Shown: in pieces, positions 29,587 through 39,453 of the stretch
Numbering within the stretch: position 1 is the stretch's first letter
Layout of the letters: the number at the start of each line of letters is the position of its first letter
Assembly (NCBI GenBank): GCA_009668205.1
Contig: WJYM01000001.1
Coordinates: 558,001-622,000 of the forward strand
DNA length: 64,000 bases
Reading direction: 5' to 3'
Source of the DNA: Enterobacteriaceae bacterium RIT691
GTDB lineage: Bacteria; Pseudomonadota; Gammaproteobacteria; Enterobacterales; Enterobacteriaceae
Made by a program: the position numbers and the translations under genes
The notes under the pieces: generated by a model
The model's database searches: none
What the model saw: only the letters and a program-made list of their open reading frames with translations
What the model was told of the DNA's origin: nothing

Positions 29587-31182
29587 TTAACCGTCAATAC
29601 CTTTGCTACACAGGTAATCTTCGTAGTTACCGCTGAAGTCGATAACACGCTCTGGCGTGACTTCAATAACGCGGGTCGCCAGTGAAGAAACGAACTCACG
29701 GTCGTGGGAAACGAAGATCAGGGTACCCTGATACATTTCCAGCGCCATGTTCAGCGATTCGATGGATTCCATATCGAGGTGGTTGGTGGGTTCATCCATC
29801 ACCAGGATGTTAGGCTTCTGCATCATCAGCTTGCCGAACAGCATGCGGCCTTTCTCACCACCGGACAGCACCTTGGCAGGCTTTTTGATGTCGTCCTGGC
29901 TGAACAGCAGACGACCGAGGAAGCTGCGAACAACCTGCTCGTCATCGCCTTCCTGTTTCCACTGGCTCATCCAGTCGAAGACGGTCAGATCGTTTTCGAA
30001 TTCATATTCGTGATCCTGCGCGTAGTAGCCAATGCTGGCGTTCTCAGACCACTTCACGGTGCCGTTATCAGGCTCCAGTTCGCCCACCAGCGTTTTCAGC
30101 AGGGTCGATTTACCGACGCCGTTGGCACCGATAATGGCAATCTTCTCGCCCACTTCCATCATCAGATTGAAGCCTTTAAACAGAGGGCCGTTATCAAACC
30201 CTTTTGCCAGTGCTTCCACTTCCAGCGCGTTACGGAACAGTTTTTTATCCTGTTCGAAACGGATGAACGGGTTCTGACGGCTGGACGCTTTGACTTCGTC
30301 GAGCTTGATTTTGTCAATCTGACGGGCGCGAGAGGTTGCCTGACGGGATTTAGAGGCGTTAGCGCTAAAGCGGCTGACGAACGATTGCAGATCGGCAATC
30401 TGCGCTTTTTTCTTGGCGTTATCGGCCAGCAGACGCTCACGCGCCTGGGTCGCCGCGGTCATGTATTCGTCATAGTTACCGGCGTATACGCGCAGCTCGC
30501 CGTAATCGAGATCGGCCATGTGAGTACAGACCATGTTCAGGAAGTGACGGTCGTGCGAAATGATGATCATGGTGCTATCGCGTTCGTTCAGCGTCTGCTC
30601 CAGCCAGCGAATGGTGTCGATGTCCAGGTTGTTCGTCGGTTCATCGAGCAGCAGAATGTCCGGGTTAGAGAACAGCGCCTGCGCCAACAGCACACGCAGT
30701 TTCCAGCCTGGCGCCACTTCGCTCATTGGGCCATAGTGCTGCTCCAGTGGAATACCCACACCCAGCAGCAATTCGCCAGCGCGGGATTCCGCGGAGTAAC
30801 CGTCCATTTCGCCGTAGAGGACTTCGAGATCGGCAACTTTATAGCCGTCCTCTTCGCTCATTTCAGCCAGAGAATAGATGCGGTCGCGCTCTTGCTTCAC
30901 TTCCCACAGCTCGCCGTGACCCATGATCACGGTGTCGAGTACGGAGAACTCTTCAAAGGCGAACTGATCCTGGCGCAGCTTACCGATGCGCTCGTTCGGA
31001 TCGAGAGAAACGTTTCCGAGGGTCGGTTCTAAATCGCCCCCCAAAATTTTCATAAAGGTGGATTTACCGCTTCCGTTGGCGCCAATCAGGCCGTAACGGT
31101 TGCCGCCGCCAAATTTGACGGAGATGTTTTCGAACAGCGGCTTACTGCCGAACTGCATGGTGACGTTGCTGGTAACTAACAC
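29587..31182 (-). CDS. ybiT: ABC-F family ATPase YbiT
   Basis: This 531-residue cytoplasmic ABC-F protein has two ATPase domains without membrane parts (GANGSGKST and GANGVGKST Walker A motifs; LSGGEKGR signature; [11 protein letters not shown] and [11 protein letters not shown] Walker B), joined by the P-site-reaching linker around 240-330. ABC-F proteins act on the ribosome to relieve stalled translation. The start is GTG at 31182, before [11 protein letters not shown], matching the E. coli N-terminus; the frame is open to 31410 but the extension is unconserved. Confidence 0.95.
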   Translation of the reverse strand: MLVTSNVTMQFGSKPLFENISVKFGGGNRYGLIGANGSGKSTFMKILGGDLEPTLGNVSLDPNERIGKLRQDQFAFEEFSVLDTVIMGHGELWEVKQERDRIYSLAEMSEEDGYKVADLEVLYGEMDGYSAESRAGELLLGVGIPLEQHYGPMSEVAPGWKLRVLLAQALFSNPDILLLDEPTNNLDIDTIRWLEQTLNERDSTMIIISHDRHFLNMVCTHMADLDYGELRVYAGNYDEYMTAATQARERLLADNAKKKAQIADLQSFVSRFSANASKSRQATSRARQIDKIKLDEVKASSRQNPFIRFEQDKKLFRNALEVEALAKGFDNGPLFKGFNLMMEVGEKIAIIGANGVGKSTLLKTLVGELEPDNGTVKWSENASIGYYAQDHEYEFENDLTVFDWMSQWKQEGDDEQVVRSFLGRLLFSQDDIKKPAKVLSGGEKGRMLFGKLMMQKPNILVMDEPTNHLDMESIESLNMALEMYQGTLIFVSHDREFVSSLATRVIEVTPERVIDFSGNYEDYLCSKGIDG

Positions 31183-31413
31183 GGGCGTATCCTGAAAAAG
31201 ATGTGACAAACAGCTTATTTTGCCACAATTCTGAATAAAGATCGCCCCGCAGATGCAGCGGATAGCCTGAAGTGCAAAGAGACCGGGCCGAAAAAAACGT
31301 GATTTCGGCCACATCCGATTTCCCTGTTGCGGAGAATGCACATATAATGCGCTCCCATTAAGGGTTCCATTTCTCTCACAACAAGCCTGCACGGCACCGA
31401 TACTTCGCATAAG

Positions 31414-32334
31414 ATGAAAATGAAATTATCCACGCTATTCGCGGCAGCGTTTGCCGTTTTAGGCTTTTGCAACACTGCATCTGCTGTGACTTACCCTCTG
31501 CCAACCGACGGAAGCCGTCTGATTGGTCAGAACCAGGTGATTACTATCCCCGACGACAACCATCAGCCGCTGGAGTATTTTGCTGCCCAGTATCAGATGG
31601 GTCTGTCCAACATGACCGAAGCCAACCCGGGTGTTGATGTTTATCTGCCGAAAGCGGGTACCGTACTGAACATCCCTCAGCAGTTAATCCTGCCGGATAC
31701 CGTTCATGAAGGTATTGTCATCAACAGTGCGGAAATGCGCCTGTACTACTACCCGAAAGGCACCAACACCGTGATCGTGCTGCCTATCGGTATCGGCCAG
31801 TTGGGTAAAGATACGCCAATCAACTGGACCACCAAGGTTGAACGTAAGAAAGCAGGCCCTACCTGGACGCCAACGGCGAAAATGCACGCCGAATACATCG
31901 CCGCAGGTAACCCACTGCCAGCAGTAGTTCCGGCCGGTCCGGATAACCCGATGGGCCTGTACGCGCTGTACATCGGTCGCCTGTACGCCATTCATGGCAC
32001 TAACGCCAACTTCGGGATCGGTCTGCGCGTGAGCCACGGCTGTGTGCGTCTGCGTAACGACGACATCAAATTCCTGTTCCAGAACGTCCCGGTCGGGACC
32101 CGTGTTCAGTTCATTGATGAAGCCGTGAAAGCCACCACCGAGCCAGATGGCAGCCGCTACATTGAAGTACACAACCCGCTGTCCACGACCGATGCGCAGT
32201 TCACCGGCGGTGAAACTGTCCCGGTCACGCTGAACAAAGCCGTTCAGACCGTTACCGGCCAGGCTGACGTTGACACCAAAGTGGTTGATCAGGCGGTTCA
32301 GGATCGTTCAGGGATGCCAGTTCGTTTGAACTGA
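31414..32334 (+). CDS. ldtB: L,D-transpeptidase LdtB (YbiS)
   Basis: LdtB attaches Braun's lipoprotein to peptidoglycan in the periplasm. The 306 residues match E. coli YbiS in length: signal peptide (1-24, ending ASA), a LysM-like segment (about 40-90), and the YkuD catalytic domain with [20 protein letters not shown]. Cys210 is the nucleophile and His194 is conserved. It is divergent from ybiT and followed by a strong terminator. Confidence 0.97.
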   Translation: MKMKLSTLFAAAFAVLGFCNTASAVTYPLPTDGSRLIGQNQVITIPDDNHQPLEYFAAQYQMGLSNMTEANPGVDVYLPKAGTVLNIPQQLILPDTVHEGIVINSAEMRLYYYPKGTNTVIVLPIGIGQLGKDTPINWTTKVERKKAGPTWTPTAKMHAEYIAAGNPLPAVVPAGPDNPMGLYALYIGRLYAIHGTNANFGIGLRVSHGCVRLRNDDIKFLFQNVPVGTRVQFIDEAVKATTEPDGSRYIEVHNPLSTTDAQFTGGETVPVTLNKAVQTVTGQADVDTKVVDQAVQDRSGMPVRLN

Positions 32335-32353
32335 TGCCTCAACGCTGACGCAC

Positions 32354-32387
32354 AAAAAAAGGCAGATTTCACAATCTGCCTTTTTTC
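32354..32387 (+). terminator. Rho-independent terminator after ldtB
   Basis: AGGCAGATT and AATCTGCCT pair around TTCAC's short loop, flanked by A and T tracts, so it may also stop the convergent GntR operon. Confidence 0.9.
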
Positions 32388-32438
32388 TTGCCTGATGCAC
32401 GCCGTTTTCTGACTCAGGGTCAGTACGCCGCGCTCAGG

Positions 32439-33152
32439 TTAACCATTATTCACGATAACAATGCCACCGTGATCGTAACGGTAGTGGCAATGGGCATATT
32501 CCAGCGGCGTGCCGTCTTCCAGATAAATCACCTGCTCCACCTCCAGCACCGGATCGCTGGCTTCGCACACCAGATGCTGCTGTTCCAAATCGCCAGGTTT
32601 AATGGCCCGCACGACGCGATAAGACCCCATAATTTTCAGGCCGAGCGTTTCCACGTACTGGAATACCGAGCTTTCAAGATGGGTTTTGTTTAATCCGGGC
32701 ACCAGATTTACGGGCATCACCGTAGCGTCGAGCGACATCGGCTCATCGTTGAGCAGACGCAGGCGCACGAAATCGTACACCGGCGCGTCGGCGTTAATCA
32801 GCAGTGAAGACTGTTCTTTTGCGGTAGGAAAACGTAACTCAAAGCGCACCACCTGACTGCTCACTTTGCCCAGATGCGCCCACGTTTTGGTGGCCCCAAA
32901 GTAGTCACTGCCGGGCAAATCCCACTGCGAGAGCTGGAGGAAGTTCTTGCGGACAAAAGTCCCCTGCCCCTGGCGCGTATAAATGAGGCCTTCGACGATC
33001 AGCTGGCGGATAGCCTGCTGAATGGTCATCCGGCTGGTCTGAAATTCCGCCGCAAGCGCAAACTGATCGGGCAACGGCGAGCTGGCAGGATACCGCTGGC
33101 TGATAATGCGCTTCTTAATTTCCCGCGCGATGGTGAGGTATTTCGCCGCCAT
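32439..33152 (-). CDS. GntR/HutC-family regulator with UTRA domain
   Basis: This 237-residue repressor has an N-terminal winged helix (about 1-70, with FQTSRMTIQQAIRQLIVEGLIYTRQGQGTFV) and a C-terminal UTRA ligand-binding domain. It lies last in an operon with a PTS permease and a 6-phospho-beta-glucosidase. UTRA proteins in such units usually sense the phosphorylated sugar. The tandem ATGACTAGTCAT operators in front of the operon are its likely targets, giving autoregulation. Confidence 0.9.
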   Translation of the reverse strand: MAAKYLTIAREIKKRIISQRYPASSPLPDQFALAAEFQTSRMTIQQAIRQLIVEGLIYTRQGQGTFVRKNFLQLSQWDLPGSDYFGATKTWAHLGKVSSQVVRFELRFPTAKEQSSLLINADAPVYDFVRLRLLNDEPMSLDATVMPVNLVPGLNKTHLESSVFQYVETLGLKIMGSYRVVRAIKPGDLEQQHLVCEASDPVLEVEQVIYLEDGTPLEYAHCHYRYDHGGIVIVNNG

Positions 33153-33166
33153 TGCCTTCCCTTATT

Positions 33167-34486
33167 TTATTCTGTTATCTCATTGTTTCTTAAGGCCACC
33201 CGCTCAGCAATCTTGAGGAAAGGCAGGTAGAAGAATACACCAAAGACGATGATTATCAACTGCACCACCACCGCTCGCCAGTCCCCTGCGGTGGAGAGCC
33301 AGGCGCTCAGGATCGGCGGCGTTGTCCATGGGATCATCACCACACAGCGCGACATCAATCCCAGCGTGGTACAAAGCCAGGCGAAGAAGATGCCTATCGC
33401 GGGTAGCAGCACAAAGGGGATCATCAGCGGCACGTTAAACACTATCGGCAGACCAAAAATGACCGGCTCGTTGATGTTGAACAGCCCCGGCGTGATCGCC
33501 AGACGCGCCACCTGTTTTGCCGCTTTCTGCCGGGAGAACAGGAAGATGGCAATCAGCAGGGAAATCGTACTGCCTGTGCCCCCCACCATCCCGAACGTCG
33601 GGACAAAAATGTTGTTGATGATGTGTGGAATCGGCTGCCCGGCGGCGTAAGCCAGCATGTTCTCGTTGGTGTTGATCAACAGGAACGGCTCCAGAATCAC
33701 GCTGTTCACCACCGCCTGATGGATCCCCAGCGTAAACAGGAAGTTACCGAAGCTGTAGATAAAAAGCGTCCCCGGCAGGCTGGTGTTAATCAACCTCAGG
33801 GGCTGCTGGATTAGGGTGATGATCAGGTGAATAAGGTCGGTATGCAGAAAATTTCTCAACAGCGCGGCAAACACCGCGAACAGCGACAGCGTGAAAATGG
33901 TCGGCAGCAGGGAAGAAAAGGACTGACTCACTGCGGGCGGCACGCTGTCGCCAAGATTAATCTCCAGACGCTTGAATTGAGCGATGCGGATGAAAAGCTC
34001 CGTCGACAGCAGACCAATAATCACTCCCGCGAAAATCCCGGTTGAACCGATATTGGAAAACGTCAGCACCGAGGCGATGCTGACCGTCGTTTTACCGCCC
34101 ACCGGCACCATATCGACCTGCATGGGCATCATAATAATGAAGCTACATAACGCAATGACCACGGCGGAGACCGGGTTACCGAAGTTTTTGTTTCGCGCCA
34201 GCGACCACGCAATCATCGGGGCTACCAGCAGAGCGGCAATATTCAACGTTCCGTTGATAATGGCATCGCCCCAGACCTTGAATCCCGTGAGAGTGTCACC
34301 CGCAAAAATCCAGGGAAACACCACGTTGTTCACCAGCACCGCCAGGCCTGCCAGAATGAAAATCGGCATGATGCCGGCAAACGCGTCGCGCAGCGAACGC
34401 AGGTGAACCTGGTTTGCGATACGCGCCGAAAACTCCACGAAGCGATCGGTAAAAGACTGCATATTGGATGAAACGTTATCAGACAT
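33167..34486 (-). CDS. PTS IIC permease, lactose/cellobiose family
   Basis: This 439-residue membrane protein is the sugar-translocating IIC subunit of a Lac/chitobiose-type phosphotransferase system (CelB/ChbC-like). FVEFSARIANQVHLRSLRDAF opens it, and GGTGSTISLLIAIFLFSRQ and NINEPVIFGLPIVFN are conserved. There is no IIA or IIB gene nearby, so it must borrow these from elsewhere in the genome. The ATG at 34486 follows AAAAGG. It sits between the regulator and the phospho-glucosidase. Confidence 0.9.
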   Translation of the reverse strand: MSDNVSSNMQSFTDRFVEFSARIANQVHLRSLRDAFAGIMPIFILAGLAVLVNNVVFPWIFAGDTLTGFKVWGDAIINGTLNIAALLVAPMIAWSLARNKNFGNPVSAVVIALCSFIIMMPMQVDMVPVGGKTTVSIASVLTFSNIGSTGIFAGVIIGLLSTELFIRIAQFKRLEINLGDSVPPAVSQSFSSLLPTIFTLSLFAVFAALLRNFLHTDLIHLIITLIQQPLRLINTSLPGTLFIYSFGNFLFTLGIHQAVVNSVILEPFLLINTNENMLAYAAGQPIPHIINNIFVPTFGMVGGTGSTISLLIAIFLFSRQKAAKQVARLAITPGLFNINEPVIFGLPIVFNVPLMIPFVLLPAIGIFFAWLCTTLGLMSRCVVMIPWTTPPILSAWLSTAGDWRAVVVQLIIIVFGVFFYLPFLKIAERVALRNNEITE

Positions 34487-34572
34487 TTGCACAGACCTTT
34501 TGTTGACTCACCCCTACCGTTCCTCTCATGCACCCGGAGTGCATGAGAGGAAAACCCGATTTCGCGCAGGCG

Positions 34573-35946
34573 TTACATCTCTTCGCCGTTGCTATGGATT
34601 GCCTTTTTCAACCACGCATAGCTTTTCTTCGGCACACGCTTCAGATCTTTCAGATCGTGGTTTTCGCGGTTGACGTACACCACGCCGTAGCGCTTACGCA
34701 TGTCGCCCTGCGAACTGAGAATGTCGATCAGACCCCAGCCGAGATAGCCAATCACCTCCGCGCCATCTTCAAAAATGGCCTCTTTCATCGCGTTGATATG
34801 GTCGCGGTGGTAAGCGATGCGGTAATCATCGGCAATCATGTTTTCGCCATCCCATTGCTCTATCACCCCAATCCCGTTCTCAATCGGGAAGACCGGCAGG
34901 CGCCAGTTGTTGTGGTACTGGGTGATAATGGTGCGGAAGCCGAGCGGGTCAATCTGCCAGTTCCATTCCGTCGCCTTCAGGTACGGGTTATCTTTATCGC
35001 CGTACTTCAGGTAATAGTTCACCGCGGTGCCTTCCGGGATCGGGTCAGTATCCAGCGTGCGGCTGGCGTAATAGCTGAACGCCATGTAGTCGTTTTTGTT
35101 GTTCGCGATAAGCGCCAGGTCTTCTTCACGATAGATATCTTCAAAGCCCTCACGCTTCACCACCGCCATCACTTCCGGGCTATAGCCTTGTCCCGCGTAG
35201 ACGCGCAGCAGGTTCTGGTTGAGGAACTCGTCATACTGTTGAGCACAGAAGATATCGCGCGGCTTGCAGGTCGCCGGGTAGATCAGCTGGTGCGCCAACA
35301 TGCCGCCCATCAGCTTGCCCGGTTTGGTTTCGTGCAGATAGTGGGTCAACTGCACATGCGCGACCATGGTGTGGTGCTGGATTTCATACAGTTCACGCAG
35401 CGTTTCGTCGCCGCGCAGATAGCCCGAAATGCGGAACGCAATCGGCATGTGGAAAATATTCTGCTCGTTGAAGGTCAGCCAGTACTTCACCTTGTCGCCG
35501 TAGCAATCGATCATTTTTTTGCCATAGCGCACAAATGCATCAAGCACGCGGCGGTCGTTAAAGCCGTTGTACTCTTCCGCCAGCGCCAGCGGCATGTCGA
35601 AGTGATAGAGGCAGATCATCGGCTCGATGCCACGCGCGATCAGGCCATCGATAAAACGGTGATAGAAGTCGATCCCTTCCTGATTAAACTCACCGTCGCC
35701 CATCGGACAAACGCGGCTCCAGGCAATCTGGAAGCGGTAGCAGTTCATCCCCAGATCCTGCATTAAATCAAAGTCTTCCTCGAAGCGATGGTAGGAGTCG
35801 GTGGCGACTTTCCAGTCAGAGGAAAATTCGCTGGCTTCGCGAATATCATACACGGATTTCCCCTTACCGCCCTCGTTCCATGCCCCTTCCGTCTGCATGC
35901 TGGACACTGAGTTACCCCATAAAAAACCCTTTGGCAGTGAATTCAT
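34573..35946 (-). CDS. GH1 6-phospho-beta-glucosidase
   Basis: This 457-residue cytoplasmic enzyme splits phosphorylated beta-glucosides (cellobiose-, arbutin- or salicin-6-phosphate types). The acid/base is Glu161 in TFNEQN and the nucleophile is Glu356 in FPIENG. The phosphate-binding trio Ser412, Lys418 and Tyr420 (SSQGDMRKRYGVVYV) identifies a 6-phospho rather than a plain beta-glucosidase. It is first in the operon with the PTS IIC and GntR genes. Resemblance is to BglA/AscB; exact substrate undetermined. Confidence 0.93.
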   Translation of the reverse strand: MNSLPKGFLWGNSVSSMQTEGAWNEGGKGKSVYDIREASEFSSDWKVATDSYHRFEEDFDLMQDLGMNCYRFQIAWSRVCPMGDGEFNQEGIDFYHRFIDGLIARGIEPMICLYHFDMPLALAEEYNGFNDRRVLDAFVRYGKKMIDCYGDKVKYWLTFNEQNIFHMPIAFRISGYLRGDETLRELYEIQHHTMVAHVQLTHYLHETKPGKLMGGMLAHQLIYPATCKPRDIFCAQQYDEFLNQNLLRVYAGQGYSPEVMAVVKREGFEDIYREEDLALIANNKNDYMAFSYYASRTLDTDPIPEGTAVNYYLKYGDKDNPYLKATEWNWQIDPLGFRTIITQYHNNWRLPVFPIENGIGVIEQWDGENMIADDYRIAYHRDHINAMKEAIFEDGAEVIGYLGWGLIDILSSQGDMRKRYGVVYVNRENHDLKDLKRVPKKSYAWLKKAIHSNGEEM

Positions 35947-35960
35947 TCTCGCTTCCCCTC

Positions 35961-35999
35961 TATATGACTAGTCATTTAAATTTCATGACTAGTCATATA
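35961..35999. promoter_or_regulatory. Tandem GntR-type operators before the beta-glucoside operon
   Basis: Two perfect ATGACTAGTCAT palindromes (35964-35975, 35985-35996) lie 21 bases apart centre to centre, two helical turns, and are nested in a larger symmetry with TATATG/CATATA ends. They overlap the region just upstream of the GH1 start. Such paired sites suit cooperative binding by the operon's GntR/UTRA protein. Confidence 0.75.
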
Positions 36000-36330
36000 G
36001 AACGAAAAGGCTAACCAGGCAATATGCTTGTGTTGTTTTTGTGAGCGATTTCGAAAAACAGACTCACCCCATAGGCTTCCGTGCGCCGTGGAAAAGTAAA
36101 CCATCCCTAAACGAAACTCGCTTGATTTGCCTGGCGTTTCGTCTCCCTCATCCTTAGCCGCGGCAAAGGGAAAAAAATGACGCAAAAGCCCCTGCGTTTT
36201 TACAATTCTGTACTTAACTTGAAGTTGCGCTGACCACTTTATTTGCCACAGGGCAGCTGTTTCCCCATATCAGTCATGACACGTTCCAACGAAATCGCAG
36301 TTAACGCCCTATTGAATAGAGGATTTGCTG
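36000..36330. other. Intergenic region between beta-glucoside operon and sulfatase
   Basis: No convincing coding frame. It must hold the promoter of the GH1 operon (minus strand) and of the sulfatase (plus strand). I see a single CRP-like half-site (TTTGTGA near 36030) but no clear full box. Frames here look non-coding. Confidence 0.5.
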
Positions 36331-38022
36331 ATGAGAACGACCTGGAAGGGTATTGGCGTACTGGCGCTGGCCGCAGGTACCATTATTCGAACCGGAGGTG
36401 CGGTCGCCGATGACCAACCCACCCCACCACCGGCTTCAAACAGCAGTAATCAAAAACCCAACATCATACTGATCGTCTCCGATGACGTGGGCTATGGCGA
36501 TCTGGGCGTGTATGGCGGCGGCCCTGGTCGCGGAATGCCAACCCCGAGCCTTGACCGAATGGCCGATGAAGGGATGACCTTCTTTGATTTCTACGGGCAA
36601 CCAAGCTGCACCCCAGGCCGTGCCGCGATGCAAACCGGCCGAATTCCAAACCGCAGCGGGATGACCACCGTTGCCTTCCAGGGCCAGGGCGGCGGTCTGC
36701 CAAAAGAGGAGTGGACGCTGGCATCGGTCCTGAAATCCGGGGGATACAAAACCTTCTTCACGGGTAAATGGCACCTGGGTGAAGCCGACTACGCGATGCC
36801 CAACGCGCAGGGTTACGATGACATGCGCTATGTCGGTCTCTATCACCTGAACGCCTACACCTATGCCGACCCAACGTGGTTCCCGGATATGGATCCGAAG
36901 CTGCGTGAGATGTTCCAGAAAGTGACCCGAGGCGCCCTGTCCGGCAAAGCGGGTGAAGCGCCGAAGGAAGATTTCAAAATCAACGGTCAGTACGTCAACA
37001 CGCCAGTGGTTGACGGCAAAGAAGGCGTCGTGGGCATTCCGTTCTTCGATCGCTACGTTGAAAAAGCCTCTCTGGATTATCTCGACGCCAACGCCAAATC
37101 CGGTACGCCGTTCTTTATGAGTATCAACTTCATGAAGAACCACCAGCCAAACATGCCGGATCCTGACTATATCGGCAAATCCATGTCGAAGAGCAAGTAC
37201 GCGGATTCCGTGGTTGAGATGGACTCCCGTATCGGCCGGATTATGGATAAGATTCGTGAACTGGGGATCGATAAGAACACTCTGGTTATCTGGACTACCG
37301 ATAACGGCGCATGGCAGGACGTTTATCCGGATGCTGGCTATACGCCATTCCGTGGGACTAAAGGGACCGACCGGGAAGGGGGCAGCCGCGTCCCTGCTAT
37401 CGCCTGGTGGCCGGGTAAAATCAAAGATCACAGCCGCAACTACGACATCGTCGGCGGTCTGGACCTGATGGCGACCTTCGCTTCTGTGGCCGGTATTCCG
37501 CTGCCAACCAAAGACCGTGCCGGTCAGCCGATGGTTTTTGACAGCTATGACATCACCCCGGTCCTGTTCGGTACCGGTAAAGATCCGCGTAATTCCTGGT
37601 TCTACTTCACGGAAGATGAGTTATCTCCAGGCGCCGTGCGCGTGGGCAACTACAAAGCCGTGTTTAACCTGCGCGGTGATGATGGTGTCAAAACGGGCGG
37701 TCTGGCGGTGGATTCCAACCTCGGCTGGAAAGGTCCGTCTTCTTACGTCGCCACCGTGCCGCAGATCTTCGACCTCTGGCAGGATCCGCAGGAACGTTAC
37801 GATATCTTCATGAACAACTATACCGAGCACACCTGGACGCTGGTCACCTTCAACGCCGCCATCAAAGAGTTGATGCAGACCTACGTCAAATACCCGCCGC
37901 GTAAATCGCAGAGTGAGGCCTACACGGGCCCTATCACGCTGAGCCAGTACGAACGTGTGCAGGGCGTGCGTGAGCAACTGGAGAAACAGGGCTTCCAGAT
38001 ATCGATGCCAACCGGTAATTAA
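36331..38022 (+). CDS. Periplasmic sulfatase (AslA-like)
   Basis: This 563-residue type I sulfatase removes sulfate esters. It has a signal peptide (about 1-26, TGGAVADD), metal-binding SDDVGYGDLG near 50, and the CTPGR signature: Cys93 must become formylglycine. GKWHLG and later His/Asp/Asn residues complete the active site. The partner maturase follows directly. AGAGGA lies seven bases before the ATG at 36331. The closest relative I recall is E. coli AslA; the natural substrate (aryl or carbohydrate sulfate) cannot be told from sequence. Confidence 0.9.
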   Translation: MRTTWKGIGVLALAAGTIIRTGGAVADDQPTPPPASNSSNQKPNIILIVSDDVGYGDLGVYGGGPGRGMPTPSLDRMADEGMTFFDFYGQPSCTPGRAAMQTGRIPNRSGMTTVAFQGQGGGLPKEEWTLASVLKSGGYKTFFTGKWHLGEADYAMPNAQGYDDMRYVGLYHLNAYTYADPTWFPDMDPKLREMFQKVTRGALSGKAGEAPKEDFKINGQYVNTPVVDGKEGVVGIPFFDRYVEKASLDYLDANAKSGTPFFMSINFMKNHQPNMPDPDYIGKSMSKSKYADSVVEMDSRIGRIMDKIRELGIDKNTLVIWTTDNGAWQDVYPDAGYTPFRGTKGTDREGGSRVPAIAWWPGKIKDHSRNYDIVGGLDLMATFASVAGIPLPTKDRAGQPMVFDSYDITPVLFGTGKDPRNSWFYFTEDELSPGAVRVGNYKAVFNLRGDDGVKTGGLAVDSNLGWKGPSSYVATVPQIFDLWQDPQERYDIFMNNYTEHTWTLVTFNAAIKELMQTYVKYPPRKSQSEAYTGPITLSQYERVQGVREQLEKQGFQISMPTGN

Positions 38023-38030
38023 GGCTTTTC

Positions 38031-38060
38031 CCGGCCCCGTTCTGCGGGGCCGGTTTCTAT
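38031..38060 (+). terminator. Hairpin between sulfatase and its maturase gene
   Basis: A nine-pair GC stem (CCGGCCCCG/CGGGGCCGG) followed by TTTCTATTTT. Because the next gene belongs to the same functional unit, it more likely acts as a partial terminator or as 3'-end protection of the sulfatase mRNA. Confidence 0.6.
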
Positions 38061-38075
38061 TTTAAGGGACAGACA

Positions 38076-39353
38076 ATGAAAGAGAGCACCACCCTGCCGC
38101 TAACGCCCCTGATCAATGCCGGACGCTACCTGCCCCCCTTCAAACGCCGCTATCACGTGATGGCCAAGCCGTCAGGCTCCACCTGTAATCTGGATTGCAG
38201 CTACTGCTTCTATCTGCACAAAGAGCAGCTCCTGCATCAGGACCGGGACAAAGGGATGAGCGACGAGGTGCTGGAAAACTTTATTCGTCAGTACATCGCC
38301 ACCCAGGACGGCGAAGAGATTGTGTTCTCCTGGCAGGGCGGTGAGCCTACGCTGATGGGGCTCGATTTCTTCAGGAAGATTGTCGAACTGCAAAAGAAAT
38401 ACCAGCCTAAAAACCAGCGTATTGAAAACGATCTGCAAACGAATGGCTTTTTGATTAACGATGAGTGGGCGGAATTTCTCAAAGAGAATCGTTTCCTGGT
38501 CGGCATCTCCATTGACGGCCCGCAAGAGCTGCACGATCGCTTCCGGGTTACCCGCAGCGGTAAGCCCACCTTTGAGCGCGTGATGCGGGCCATTGACACC
38601 CTCAAACGCCATGAGGTGCCCTTCAACACGCTGGTGGTGGTCAACAGGGTCAACGCCCGCTTCCCAAAAGAGGTCTATCGTTTCCTGACGCAGACCGTGG
38701 GTTCCACCTATATCCAGTTTATTCCCTGCGTTGAACCCGTCGAGTTTAAACAAACAGCGCCCCAGTTTTGGCGCGATGACACTATCCCCATCACCGGCAG
38801 TCGCCGTGCACATCCGGGCGATCTGGATTCTATCGTCACCGACTGGTCGGTCGATCCTGACGACTGGGGCTCCTTCCTGATTGGCGCCTTCGAAGAGTGG
38901 GTGAACAACGATCTGGGTCGTGTGCAGGTCAATATTTTCGAAACCGCCGTGGTGCAGACCATGGGGCTACCGGCGCAGATTTGCGTCAATGCGGAGTTCT
39001 GCGGCAAAGCGCTGGCGATGGAGAAAAACGGGGATGTCTTCTCCTGCGACCATTACGTTTACCCGGAATACAAACTCGGCAACATTCAGCGCACCTCGCT
39101 GGCGCAAATGGTGTTCTCCGAGCGTCAGCAGGCCTTTGGCATGGGCAAGAAAAATACCCTGCCGCAGTACTGCAAAACCTGTCCGCACCTCAATTTATGC
39201 TGGGGAGAATGCCCGAAAAACCGCATTGTGCGTGCACCAGATGGCGAAACCGGCCTGAACTATCTCTGTCCGGGGCTGAAAGCGTTTTTCAGCGCCACCA
39301 AACCGACGCTGGAAAAAATTGCTGAAATGGTGAAAAGCTCACCCCCGCTGTAA
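38076..39353 (+). CDS. Anaerobic sulfatase-maturating enzyme (radical SAM/SPASM)
   Basis: anSME oxidises the active-site Cys or Ser of sulfatases to formylglycine without oxygen. The 425 residues show the SAM cluster motif CNLDCSYC (Cys37, 41, 44), SWQGGEPTLM, and a SPASM domain with two auxiliary cluster cysteine sets (CVNAEFCGKALAMEKNGDVFSCD; YCKTCPHLNLCWGECPKNR). It stands 53 bases after the sulfatase, matching the aslA-aslB pair in E. coli. AAGGGA precedes the ATG. It acts in the cytoplasm before the sulfatase is exported. Confidence 0.92.
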   Translation: MKESTTLPLTPLINAGRYLPPFKRRYHVMAKPSGSTCNLDCSYCFYLHKEQLLHQDRDKGMSDEVLENFIRQYIATQDGEEIVFSWQGGEPTLMGLDFFRKIVELQKKYQPKNQRIENDLQTNGFLINDEWAEFLKENRFLVGISIDGPQELHDRFRVTRSGKPTFERVMRAIDTLKRHEVPFNTLVVVNRVNARFPKEVYRFLTQTVGSTYIQFIPCVEPVEFKQTAPQFWRDDTIPITGSRRAHPGDLDSIVTDWSVDPDDWGSFLIGAFEEWVNNDLGRVQVNIFETAVVQTMGLPAQICVNAEFCGKALAMEKNGDVFSCDHYVYPEYKLGNIQRTSLAQMVFSERQQAFGMGKKNTLPQYCKTCPHLNLCWGECPKNRIVRAPDGETGLNYLCPGLKAFFSATKPTLEKIAEMVKSSPPL

Positions 39354-39360
39354 ATAAACA

Positions 39361-39387
39361 AGCCTGATACGCTGAGCGTATCAGGCT
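39361..39387. terminator. Perfect hairpin after the maturase gene
   Basis: AGCCTGATACGC and GCGTATCAGGCT form twelve perfect pairs around TGA. No T tract follows, so it may be an mRNA-stabilising or rho-assisted end between converging genes. Confidence 0.55.
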
Positions 39388-39453
39388 TACGCGTTCTGCC
39401 CTGCTTGTTACCCGGGAATGTTCGTCTCCACGGCAACAGCACTTAATACATAA

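Noticed and set aside
29704-31032. 442-codon frame opposite ybiT
   Set aside because: The ABC-F motifs on the minus strand are complete; the frame is a shadow.
34528-35766. 412-codon frame opposite the 6-phospho-beta-glucosidase
   Set aside because: No domain and no ribosome site; the GH1 catalytic residues lie on the other strand.
36436-37431. 331-codon frame opposite the sulfatase
   Set aside because: The sulfatase signature and signal peptide establish the plus strand as coding.
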